Origin: Chamaelirium japonicum
Taxonomy: Eukaryota > Streptophyta > Magnoliopsida > Liliales > Melanthiaceae
Reading direction: 5' to 3'
Assembly: GCA_947650365.1 (NCBI GenBank)
Contig: OX393550.1
Span: forward strand, 96,858,519 to 96,922,518
Length of the DNA: 64,000 nt
The position numbers were made by a program, and so were the translations under genes. Shown here piece after piece: positions 54,295 through 64,000 of this stretch. A model generated the notes under the pieces. That model did no database searches and was not told where the DNA came from. It saw only the letters and a list, made by a program, of their open reading frames with translations. The number at the start of each line of letters is the position of its first letter. Positions within the stretch are counted from its first letter, which is position 1.

Positions 54295-55130
54295 GGTTTG
54301 GGACCAGAAGTACGTTATGCTTATTATTGGTGCATGAGATGAAAAAAACAGAGGCCCGGCCGCCACGTTATGGACTGTTACAACGTCTCTCACATGGTCT
54401 TGCTTGCTGGGGTTCTCTCTCCTCGATGGCTAATGACTTCCTCCACCTTATGGACTATATATGTACATAGGTCTAGGTATCAAATCTTGCATGCAGCACT
54501 TATTTAAAAAAAAAATACACCAGCTTTTCATTAAACCTGCCATGCATGTGGAGCTTGGACTGCATGGTGCATGGCCAACACTTGTCCCTGCAGCTGACTG
54601 TCCCAATTTGCACTTGGCACACTATGACTGCAGAAAACGCTCCCTTCTTCATCCCATGCAGAGAAGCTCTTCTCTTAGTTTTTCTCATCCAGAAAACTTC
54701 TGCACTGGGCACGTGCGGTGCACGTGCAACAGTTGCTGATCTGTGGATCGATCCTTTTACACATACATTGTCATTTTAGTATAGGTATAGACACATGAAA
54801 TAATTATAGGGGCATTAGGGCATATTGGTATTTTTTGTAGAGCCAGAATGGGAAGTGCAATAATGCACTACTTAAACTACAACAAAAATCATCTTATACC
54901 GCGCAATATTTACGGCATTCAAAGCTTGAACGCTGTGATTGATGAGTATTAACGGCGTTCAACATTTGCGCGCCGTTGATTTTCTCACTGTTATATATTT
55001 TACGGCATGTTTTTGCTAAATGTTGTTAATATTTATTGTTACGGCATTTACGTGAATGCCCTGTTTTTACTTATAGCTTTATTGGCATCCTTCATGCGCC
55101 GTTATTGTTCACTCAATAATGGGTGGATTA

Positions 55131-55215
55131 TCTATATAACATGGCACGGCTGTCTATATACTGACTAGACAAAATGGAACACTGACTAGACAAAAATGCA
55201 TGCTGACTAGACAAA
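55131..55215. repeat. 85-bp direct repeat, copy 1
   Basis: TATATAACATGGCAC, TGACTAGACAAAATGGAACA and GCATGCTGACTAGACAAAA occur in the same order at 56556-56643. The motif CTGACTAGACAAAA is itself repeated three times within each copy. Confidence 0.8.
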
Positions 55216-55265
55216 AACGCTTCGACACTCTCTCCTCCCCCTATCTTTCTTTCTCTCTCCTCCCT

Positions 55266-55366
<101 letters not shown>

Positions 55367-55427
55367 GATCTAACTCGATCTCCGTCACTCTCTCTCTCGT
55401 CCCCCGATCTATCTCTCTCTCTTCCCC

Positions 55428-55491
<64 letters not shown>

Positions 55492-56035
55492 CTCTCTCTC
55501 GTCCGCTAATCTCTCTTCGTATCTCTCTTCCCCACAATCTCTCTCTCTCTCTGTGTGTGTCTCTCTCTCTTTCTTCCCCAGAGGAAATAAGATCATGGAT
55601 GACTGTGATAAGGTTTTAACATTCGGGATTTCACAATGGTGCAACCTAGATAGAGATCAAAAGAGAGATAGAGAAGAGGGGGGAATTGCCATTTTTTTAG
55701 AGAAAAAGAACGAGAGAGAGAGAGATAAGATCACATGGGGTAGAGACAGAATAATGGGTTGGCAACCAAGTTGTTAGAGAGAGAAATTAGGAAAGAAAAG
55801 ATATAGAAAGAGAGAGAGACGATCGGGTTGGTGCAGATAAGGAAGGAGTAAGGATCGCGAGGTGAGAGGCGTGCTGAAGAGGGGGAGGAGATCGTGAAAT
55901 AGCTGATCGAGGACGTGAGGGCTTCGTGCAGATGACTGGATGACTGCGATCAGGTCGGGTAGAGGTTGGGATTAAGAGAAGGGGTGTAAGGGACGGTTGG
56001 GATTAGTTCGTCCATGGCTGGAGTCTGCGCTCGTT

Positions 56036-56057
56036 GGGGGGGGGGGGGGGGGGGGGC
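56036..56057. repeat. Homopolymer G run
   Basis: A run of about 22 G, with GA-rich DNA on both sides. Its exact length may be affected by sequencing error. Confidence 0.8.
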
Positions 56058-56299
56058 GTGCATGCATAGGTATAGCTGGAGGTCAAGATTAGATAAGGCA
56101 AGAGAGAGAGAGAGAGAGAGATAGAGAATCGGATTGAGAGGGGGGGCAACGTTCATGGGGATCGAACAGGTAAGGAAAGAGAGAGAAAAGATCAGGGGTT
56201 GGCTGCGAGAAAGAGATCGAGTGGAGGTTTGGACGGGTAAGGAAAGAGAGAAAGAGAGTGTCGGACTTAGAGAGAGAAAATAGGAAAGAGAGATATGAG

Positions 56300-56480
56300 A
56301 TTAGAGGTGTAAAAAAAGCCCATTGGTCTAAAGCTAGCCCGAAAGTCAACGGTCCTGCCCGGTCAAAGGTCCGACCCGGCCCGGCCCAAACATATCATGG
56401 GCCGGGCTCGAGCTGCCACCTTAAGCCTGAAGCCCGGTCTGAAAGCCCGGCCTTGGGGATGTCTTGCCGTCGAAGGTGGC
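56300..56480. repeat. GGCCCGGCC-rich repeat patch
   Basis: AGCCCGAAAGTC, CCCGGCCCGGCCC and AAGCCCGGTC words are repeated in both orientations, similar in style to the GGGTC-rich MITEs but of another family. Ends not fixed. Confidence 0.4.
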
Positions 56481-56555
56481 CCACTGCAATGCCGACATGT
56501 GTTTTGCCACCGAAGGCAGCCCGCTGCTATGCCGACAGGCACGGGCATGCACTAG

Positions 56556-56643
56556 TTTATATAACATGGCACAATGGTATTGTGCTGACTAAACAAAATG
56601 GAACACTGACTAGACAAAAACACGCATGCTGACTAGACAAAAC
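56556..56643. repeat. 85-bp direct repeat, copy 2
   Basis: Second copy of the segment at 55131, same orientation, about 1.4 kb apart. Confidence 0.8.
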
Positions 56644-56689
56644 ATTCAAAATGACAATAGACTAACAAAGAAACATAAAGAGAATCAGT

Positions 56690-57630
56690 AATACAAATTT
56701 AAAAAAAAACTCAGCTCATCTCAAATAAAAAAAAAATTGTTCACGCCCCAACCCCAAAGTTTGAAACTGTGATCCCCTCCCTTCACGCCCCCCTCTCGCG
56801 TTGGTAAGATCGCCCCCTCCCCCCCCGCAAAAAAAAAAAAAACAAAAACAAAAAACAAAAAACAAAAACAAAACCCTGTTCACGCCTGAGTGCCGATAGG
56901 TATGGGCATGAACTATAACTAAGATATGTTGCCGCTAAAAGCGACCGGTGTTGTGTGGTTAATATTTGTTGTTACAGTATACATATGAAAGGCTCCCGAA
57001 TCTTAATTTGGTTTGTTTAGACATCCCCTTTGTTTAATATTACTCTAAGCCTGAGTTAGTGAAAGGCTAAAGCATGTACAGTTGCCCATTACACTACACT
57101 TGGGCCACATCCCTAACCCTAACTAAAAGGGTACGATGGAAACCAATCACGGAGCAAAAATGAACTCGGGTTGGGTGTAATGCAACAAGTGTGGCAAACC
57201 AATTGGATAAGCAAGTGCAGCAAACCACTCCATAGATATCCCCTTCTTTCTACTCAGACCCATTGTCGGAATAGAAAGTGGATGATACATATGGAGGGGT
57301 TGGTTTCTTTTTGCAAAAATAAAAAAACCAATCTTGTGAGTTTATTTGTACTATTACTGCTTCCTACATTTTTGTATTGTGACTGGCCAATCACCAATCT
57401 TGTTTAAGAACTGAATCCCAGCCGCCCATTACACCCAGCCCAATGGGTAATCGCACTCAGCCCCTCTACCATATATCTTCCATTGATTGGTTGTGGCTTT
57501 AACCTGGTCGCTGGAAAGTATGGGTGAACCAAGTACTAGTACCGAATGTGCCTTTGTATCGCCCTACACGTGAGTTTTTCCTCTTGGAAGAGGCACTAGG
57601 AAGTACAGTTGCTTGGCCGAGCCAATTTAT
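56690..57630. other. Interior of the CACTA-like element, no gene seen
   Basis: A-rich runs (56700-56740, 56825-56870) and ordinary AT-rich sequence. GCCCATTACAC occurs near 57085 and again near 57424, perhaps marking another small insertion. No coding region with recognisable protein similarity. Confidence 0.35.
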
Positions 57631-57637
57631 CAGCTTA

Positions 57638-57877
57638 GAGTCTGTCTGGTTGGAGGGCCAACTCATGTGTGTTCCGCTAAAACGGCCATTTGGTTCCGTG
57701 CGGAGGCTCCTGACCAGATGAGTTTCAACTCCTCTGTGGGTTTTGATTGTATAGAAAACACGTGAGTTTGTAGCCCACGGTTTTCAGGTGAAGTTCCAAC
57801 TCATTCCGTTTGTACCCCACGCGTGAGTTGAAACACGCCGGTTCCAACTCCCTCCAAGTCTCCAACCAAACAGACCC
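57638..57877. mobile_element. Tourist-like (PIF/Harbinger) MITE, 240 bp
   Basis: The left end GAGTCTGTCTGGTTGGAGGG and right end read inward GGGTCTGTTTGGTTGGAG form inverted repeats. TTA occurs directly on both sides (57635-57637 and 57878-57880), the duplication typical of Tourist elements. The interior carries repeated GAGTT / AACTC words and no coding region. Confidence 0.85.
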
Positions 57878-57880
57878 TTA

Positions 57881-58600
57881 GGTGATTGACAACTCATGGA
57901 GGTACTTTTTTTATATATTTAGAATTCAATACTTTTAGAATGATATTAATTTCAATCTGTTTTCTAGTCCATGTCTCTTCTACTATGTGATGTTAGATGG
58001 TGTAGCTTATTATAGTCAATTAATTATAGCTGAAATTCTCTTCTTTAAATCTAATAAAAATCTTATTTTATGTGAAAATAGGTATCGAAGGAGATAAAGG
58101 CTAAGTCAGCTCAGAAGGAAACCTTTGAAAGACGTGGACCTCAAGGATCTTATCAATTTCAGTTCTTTTGTTTTTTTTTTTTTTTTTCTTTTGAAGGTGG
58201 CATGACACTTGAACATTTTAATTAGTGATGGGTTGACATGAACTAGATCAAATTTCTTTTAATCTTTGTGGTAGTTAATTTTGATGAAATTTGAAGCAGT
58301 AAAAAATTTATGGCCACTTATTCATCTTGGATATGATTTTAGAACTCCTTTAAACTTTCAATGTCTTATGATCTGATCGACTCCTGTGATGTGGTATCGC
58401 TGACAAAGTTGAGTCTAATTTAATGGTGGGTTGTTGATTAAGTTAATGGAGTTTGAATTTGGCCACTATAGATTGAGGATTTGTGTCCCAAATTACTCAT
58501 TCTTGTATTGTTCTTGGAAACACCTGAAATAATATCAGTGGAGACAGAAAGGAATAAAGATGATGTGTTTTTTGAAAATAAGAAACAGGTGGCCTACAAA
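57881..58600. other. Interior of the CACTA-like element, AT-rich
   Basis: AT-rich sequence with a T run (58169-58188). No gene or repeat with clear ends. Confidence 0.35.
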
Positions 58601-59089
58601 AAAAAAATTTAAAGCCGATAATGGCATTCATTACATGCCGTGAAAATCGATCATCTCTGGCAAAAAGAAAGCTTTCCTTTGCAAGTTGTTATTGTCTCCT
58701 CATTTTTAAGGGCAATTATTTGTACGCCGTGGAAATAAATTTTTACGGCGTATGATGGACCATACGAACGACATTCATGTTACGCCGTGGTAAGTAACAT
58801 TTTACGACGTTACAAGTATGTCATAGAAAGTAATATTTCAGGGCTTTTGTTTTCACATTTAACAGCTTGCACTTAACGTTGTCTAAACTAGGGGATTTTT
58901 AATGACTTTGTACCCCACGACAGGCAAATGCACGCTGTAAAAAAGCATTTACAACGTGCAGTGCGTGCCGTCAAAAGTCATAATTGTTGCAGTGTTCCTT
59001 GCTTTTGTTTTAATGATATAGGATCCAAATATGAGGTATATCCATAAATGTACACTATATAAATGTTAAGTTGTATTATCTACACAAGT

Positions 59090-61600
59090 TAGAGAGACAA
59101 TCGGGTTTCGGGTTTCAAATATGGGTATTGAGGTACCAACCAATGCCCATACCCAAACCTAAAAGTTAATTGGGTAGAGTTTCTATACCCATACCTTACC
59201 CAAGCCTTGTAAAAACCTCGTACAACCCATACTCATACTAGAAAGTACATTTGTACCCATACCTGTACCTAATGTTTCGGGTCGTGGTCGGGTCACAAGT
59301 TAGAGGGGCAACTGGGTTTCGAGTATGGGCATTGGGGTATCCATACCCATACCCGAAAGTTAACAGGTAGAGTTCCTATGTCCATACCCTACCCAAATAT
59401 TTCCCTTGATGTTGTTTTAAAACATAGGGTCGATAAGGGTAAAATGGAAAACAAAATGTAAGATGTAAGGAAGAATGTGTTAGTTGGTCAATGGGATTGC
59501 CCTTGCCATTATAGCCCTAGTTTTTTTTAATGGATAAATAAGATTCAATTGATTAGTTACAATGAAGAGAAGGGCAAAATGGAAAGCAAAAGTAGGATGC
59601 AAGAAAGAATGGGTTAGTAGGTTAGTGAGATTGCTATTTCCATAATAACCCTTGGTTTTTAAAATGGCAAAAGGGTAATATTCTTGGATGGTATTTGTGA
59701 TTTGTATAGGGATAAAACAGGAAGGGAAAATATGCCCTGAAAGTACATTTGTTAACCATACTCAATGTTTTGTGTTGAAGTTGGGTCACAATTAAGAGGG
59801 GCAATTGAGTTTCGGGTATGGGTATTAGGCTATCCATACCCATACCAAAAAATTAATCGGGTAGAGTTTCTCTGTCCATACCCTACCGAAACATTTCCCT
59901 TGATATTTTAAAACATAGGATTGATAAGGGTAAAAAGAGAAGCAAAATGTAGGATGTAAGGAAGAATGGCTAGGTTAGTAGGTTAGTGGGTTAGTGGGAT
60001 TGGTTTTTCAATTATAGCCCTTGTTTTTTTAATGGATAAATAAGATTCAATTGATTAGTTTCAAAGAAGACAAGGGCAAAATGGAAAACCAAAGTAGGAT
60101 GGAAAGAAAAATGGGTTAATGGGATTGTTATTCCCATAATAGCCCTTGGTTTTTTAAATGGATAAATAAAATTCAATTGATTAGTGTCAAAAGTATAATA
60201 TTCTTGGATGGTATGTGTGATTTGTGTAGGGATAAAACGGTAAGGAAAAAAATGGCATATTATGGTCCTAGCCATTGAGTTTGTTTTCATGACATGGGAT
60301 TCAAATAAATTAACATATAGGGTGAAGGGTAAAATGGGAACATATGCAAAAGGATGGAAGGATGTAGGGATCCAAAATTGTTGATTGATCTTGGAGGTAT
60401 GGATTAGTGGCAAAAAAGGGTAATATTCTTGGATGGTATTTGCTATTTGTGTAGGGATAAAACGGTAAGGAAAAAAATGACATATCATGGTCCTAGCCCT
60501 TGAGTTTGTTTTCATGATAGGCTTCAAATGGATTAACATATAGCGTGAAGGAAAAAATGGGTATATATGCAAAATGATGGAAGAATGTAGGGATCCAAAA
60601 CTGTTGATTGATTTTAGAGGTATGGATTGGTGGCAAAAGGGTAATATTCTTGGATGGTATTTGTGATTTGTGTAGGGATAAAACGATAAGGAAAAAAATA
60701 ACATATTATGGCCCTAGCCCTTGAATTTGTTTTCATACCCGTACCTATACATGATATTTTGGGTCAGGGTCAAGTCACAATTAAGATGGACAATTGGATT
60801 TTGAGTATGGGTATTGGGGTATCCATACCCATACCGAAAAATTAATCAAGTAGAATTCCTATCTCTATAACATATCCAAACATTTCCATTGATGTTGTTT
60901 TAAAACGTAGGATTGATAAGGGTAAAATGAGGAAAAAATTGTAGGATGCAAGGAAGAATGGGTTAGTGGGTCAGTGGGATTGGCCTTTCCATTATAGCCT
61001 TTGTTTTTTTAATGGATTCAATTGATTAGTTGCAAATAAGAGAAGGGTAAAATGGAAAACAAAAGTAGGATGGAAAAAAGAATGGGTTAGTGGGATTGCT
61101 ATTTTCATTATAGCCCTTGGTTTTTTAAATGGATAAATAAGACTCAATTGATTAGTGACAAAAGGGTAATATTCTTGGATTTTATTTGTGAATTGTTTAG
61201 GGATAAAACGGTAAGGAAAAAAGTGACGTGTTATGGTCCTAGCTCTTGAGTTTGTTTTCATGACATAGGATTCAAATGGATTAACATATACGGTGAAGGG
61301 CAAAATGGAAATATATGTAAAAAGATGGAAAGATGTAGGGATCCAAATCTGCTGATTGATCTAGGGGTATGGATTAGTGGCAAAAGGGTAATATTCTTAT
61401 ATCGTATTTGTGATTTGTGTAAGAATAAAAAGGTAAGGAAAAAATGGTATATTATGGTCCTAACACTTGAGTTTGTTTTCATGACATAGGTTTCAAATGG
61501 ATTAACATATACGGTGAAGGGCAAAATGGAAATATATGTAAAAAGATGGAAAGATGTAGGGATCCAAATCTGTGGATTGATTGGGGGGGTCGTTGAGATA
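59090..61600. repeat. Complex tandem repeat region, two alternating blocks
   Basis: Block A, holding GGGTATGGGTATTGGGGTATCCATACCC-like sequence and ATTCAATTGATTAGT, recurs from about 59275, 59750 and 60735. Block B, holding GGTAATATTCTTGGATGGTA, GGGATAAAACGGTAAGGAAA and GAGTTTGTTTTCATGACA, recurs near 60180, 60415, 61145 and 61380, with single B-like pieces at 59660 and 60640. The order is roughly A-A-B-B-A-B-B. A decayed copy of the ATGGGTATTG part lies at 59100-59250. The repetitive 230-aa frame on the minus strand is an artefact of the repeats. Confidence 0.75.
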
Positions 61601-61689
61601 GTTCGGAGTTGTGCCAATGAGGTATCAAAAGGGTCATTGTCAAAGGCCGCAATATCTTGCAACGGCTGCAAATCTGTAAATTTTTTTTT

Positions 61690-62040
61690 TTCTTTTGAAT
61701 GATGACGGTGGCAGCGGTAGCGGCCGATAGTGACAACAGACACCAATGGCTGTGGCCACAGAGGGGTGGCGATCACGGTGGTCAACGGTGAGGATGACAG
61801 TGGCTACCGCGGTGGCGGACGGTGGTCGACGATACAGGTGGTGTTGGCGATGGTGATAGTGGACAGTGGGGGTAGCGGCGGCCGATGGAGGAAGGTGGTG
61901 GTGGCAGTAGCTTTGTGGTGACAGGTGGTGGTGGACAATGGCCGATAGGGAGCAGACAGTAGTGGCAATGACGAGATGGTGGTTGACGGGGGCCGGCATG
62001 GCTGTGAGATGATCGCACGGTCGTCGGAAGGTAGCCACAA
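61690..62040. repeat. GTGGCGG-rich low-complexity tract
   Basis: Imperfect GGTGGCGGTGG / GGTGGTCGACG words. Open frames in all phases on the minus strand give His/Pro/Thr-rich peptides with no recognisable domain, so no gene is called. Confidence 0.6.
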
Positions 62041-62395
62041 GTTGGCTGCAATATTAAGAGATGGCCGCAAGTCTAACACAATATGGGATTAATTGTTGGC
62101 ATTGGAATTTAGTAGTAAAATGGATATGAAAAACAAAAATATATGTGTACGGTTGATTTCTCACGTCCCAATGATCAGAAACGTAACAACTTTGGGCCAA
62201 TGTCATAGTTTGTATAATTAGGAGTAGGTGGTGACTATATGATTAAAAGCTCTTAGAAAAGAAAAGGTGGAATTATCAAGAAGCCCATTTTAGAGATCAT
62301 TTTCGAGCAGCAGTCCGATCAACTTTTCATTTGAGTTGCAATCCTTATGGACAAAAACACTCATCCTCCTTCTTCGAATTTAGGATTCCTGCCAC
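62041..62395. other. Unannotated spacer
   Basis: AT-rich sequence without recognised features. Confidence 0.35.
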
Positions 62396-62645
62396 CCCAC
62401 CCCCCCTTCCCTTGCCCCACCCCCCCACCTCCGCTGCAGCTGGACCTAATCGAACCCCCCACCAGGCCGGCCGGACCTAATATACAAGTCATGGGATGAA
62501 CCCTTGACCTAGAAATTCCAAACCCTAGACCTAATCGAATCCCCGCCGCCGCACTTGCTGCCGCTTGCGCCCGTCACCGCTGTCGCCTCTGCCTGCGCCT
62601 CCGCCCCCGCCTGCACCTCCGCCCCCGCCTGCGCGATCGCCAGCA
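62396..62645. repeat. C-rich and CCGCC-rich minisatellite
   Basis: CCCCACCCCCC runs, followed by GCCTGCGCCTCCGCCCCC units of about 18 bases repeated two to three times (62590-62635). Confidence 0.65.
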
Positions 62646-62828
62646 GGGCTTGAGAGAGATGAAGGGAGGGTGGTCTAGGGATTAAAAAATAAGGGGAGGG
62701 TTTTTCCTAAAGCTTGGAGTGGTTAAAGGGACTAGAGCTCAAATGAAATGTTTAGATGGATTTATCCTAATGTGGGGTTGGCTAAGGTGTCTTAGGCTAA
62801 TAACCCCTAAAAAAAAGTGATAATTTGG

Positions 62829-62985
62829 GACCCACATGATAGGTCATGGAGAAGTAGCCCTATCGATATCAAGTGGGTATGGTCCAGTCATTACTTGCCA
62901 CATCAGCTTATGGAGCCGGTTGCTCCAACAACACTTGGAACCGAGTATTCTTCAAGGTAAACTATATGTTCTATGCATGGATTCA
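62829..62985. repeat. Dispersed repeat, copy 2
   Basis: Same ordered blocks as 9843-9990 with one extra insertion (GGTTGCTCCAACAACACTTGGA). Here it lies on the other side of a GGGTC-rich MITE, so it is not part of the TPS block duplication. Confidence 0.6.
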
Positions 62986-62995
62986 TGGCTCTCTA

Positions 62996-63425
62996 AACGG
63001 GTTCGGGTCGTAAACGGGTCAACACTATAGACCATTTAATAAACGGGTCGGGTCCGGGTTTAGGGTCTGGACACGGTAGACCCAGGAAGACCCGTTTAGA
63101 ATTCAATGGATCGTGTCGTGTCGTGTCGTGTCGGGTCGGGTCGGGTCTACCCGCAATCCGATGCTATAATATATAATACCAACGGATCTATCAGCTCAGG
63201 TCGGGTCGAGTCGGATTGGGTCGGATCGTGCCAACTAAATAGATCCGTGTGGTAAACGGGTCTTACCGGGTCTTATCATGCCTACTCGTTTATTAGCGGG
63301 TCGGGTACGGGTTTAAGATCTAGACACGATTAGTTAAACGGGTCGGGCTCGGGTCGAGGGGTTTTGGACACGACCTGAAACTAGACACGCACGAACCCGA
63401 CCCGACCCGACCGTTGACACCCCTA
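62996..63425. mobile_element. GGGTC-rich hAT-like MITE, copy 4, left end missing
   Basis: AACGGGTTCGGGTCGTAAAC at the start matches the interior of copy 1 (about 9367), so the outer left part is absent. The right end is TTGACACCCCTA. The body aligns in order with copy 1, including the ACCCGCAATCCGAT region. Confidence 0.7.
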
Positions 63426-63483
63426 GTTATGTCGGTAGGTGAGGGGGTGAGGGAGCACGGTGTGTCAGTGTGGTCATTCGTGT

Positions 63484-64000
63484 AGGGCTGAAACTTGGAC
63501 GGGTCATATCTGACCGACCCGTGTTCAAGCCGGCATTTGACGGGCTTCGGTTGAGGGTCCGGGTTGACTCACCCAATCCAATCCGTCGGTTGAGGGTCCG
63601 GGTTGACTCACCCAATCCGAATCCGATTAATATATACATTTCTTGCATCTTTATTCTATATTTTCTTTTTTATGTATTAATTTTATCAAATTTATTCCAA
63701 ATCACAGCTCGCTTAATATATAGTGTACAATGTACACCATTACTTGTCTTATTTATATTAGTATAGATATTTTCTTACATAATAACTTATTTCTTGGTAG
63801 AATTTTTTGTTTTGTAAAATTTGATACGGTTGAATGTTAATCGAGTATTTGTCATACACAAACCTCCTTATTTTTAGATAGAAACTGAATTTCTTTTAAG
63901 AAATAACTACAAATATAGCTATTATTAGAAGAAGAAAAAATTAATATATTGAAATATAATAGGCTGGTATTACCCGACAAACCCATTTGGGTTGGGTTGG
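63484..64000. mobile_element. Probable left part of another hAT-like MITE, runs off the window
   Basis: It begins TAGGGCTGAAACTTGGACGG. A unit of about 38 bases (CGGTTGAGGGTCCGGGTTGA plus CTCACCCAATCC) is present twice in tandem (63549 and 63587). AT-rich sequence follows, and the window ends in CATTTGGGTTGGGTTGG. Confidence 0.45.

Larger units (their letters stand above)
51041..54780. repeat. Duplicated block, copy 2 (carries TPS copy 2)
   Basis: Same content and order as 5895-10720: matching sequence downstream of the gene, exons, introns, TATA box, and upstream ATGCATG-GGAGCTTGGACTGCATGGTGCATG sequence (near 54541-54572). It lacks the MITE and dispersed repeat found upstream in copy 1. 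Confidence 0.8.

Noticed and set aside
60012-60704. A 230-codon open frame with internal repeats
   Set aside because: It results from the tandem repeat blocks. It lacks conservation between blocks at the protein level and shows no domain.
61640-62079. His/Pro/Thr-rich open frames on the minus strand
   Set aside because: They are open in several phases over GTGGCGG-rich DNA, as expected for low complexity.

Overview
This is plant nuclear DNA, most likely from a flowering plant. The evidence is two terpene synthase genes with the seven-exon layout of the angiosperm TPS-a/b type, CACTA elements with the ACCGACGG signature, Ty1/copia and Ty3/gypsy (Tekay-, Tat- and Athila-like) remains, a 5S-bearing Cassandra-like LTR, and Tourist-like and hAT-like MITEs. 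I cannot name the family or species from this sequence. Gene density is very low: two host genes in 64 kb, with nested transposable elements in almost everything else.

Layout. 1-5472: end of a gypsy element with a very long LTR. 5.9-10.7 kb: first copy of a duplicated block holding monoterpene synthase gene TPS copy 1 (minus strand, seven exons, open frame of 598 aa). 10.8-30.7 kb: a copia relic (minus strand) split by a 13.5-kb CACTA transposon (12006-25553, CCT target duplication) that itself carries about 30 copies of a 181-bp tandem repeat. 30.7-36.7 kb: a second copia relic containing two GGGTC-rich hAT-like MITEs and an ORF1-only LINE. 36.7-48.7 kb: part of a gypsy LTR, then Tat-like and Athila-like gypsy relics, with a Cassandra-like LTR inserted in the Athila copy. 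48.8-50.8 kb: a minisatellite and a third copia relic (plus strand). 51.0-54.8 kb: second copy of the duplicated block with TPS copy 2 (599 aa). 54.9-59.0 kb: a non-autonomous CACTA-like element containing a Tourist-like MITE. 59.1-64.0 kb: long tandem repeats, GTGG- and GC-rich low-complexity DNA, and more MITE pieces.

The two TPS genes are same-strand duplicates. All intron positions and the lengths of exons 2-7 (271, 376, 219, 139, 249, 306 nt) agree; only exon 1 differs, by one codon. Both keep the plastid-type N-terminus, the RR...W motif, DDxxD and NSE/DTE metal-binding motifs and a TATA box, so both could be active monoterpene synthases. The roughly 40 kb between the two duplicated blocks is made up almost entirely of nested insertions, so the pair probably began much closer together and was pushed apart.

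I found no clear sign of a wholly new biological system. The most unusual items are the satellite-bearing CACTA, the Cassandra-like LTR with two 5S-derived segments, the ORF1-only LINE with a perfect 12-bp target duplication, and the RRX8W/RRX9W difference between the two synthases.
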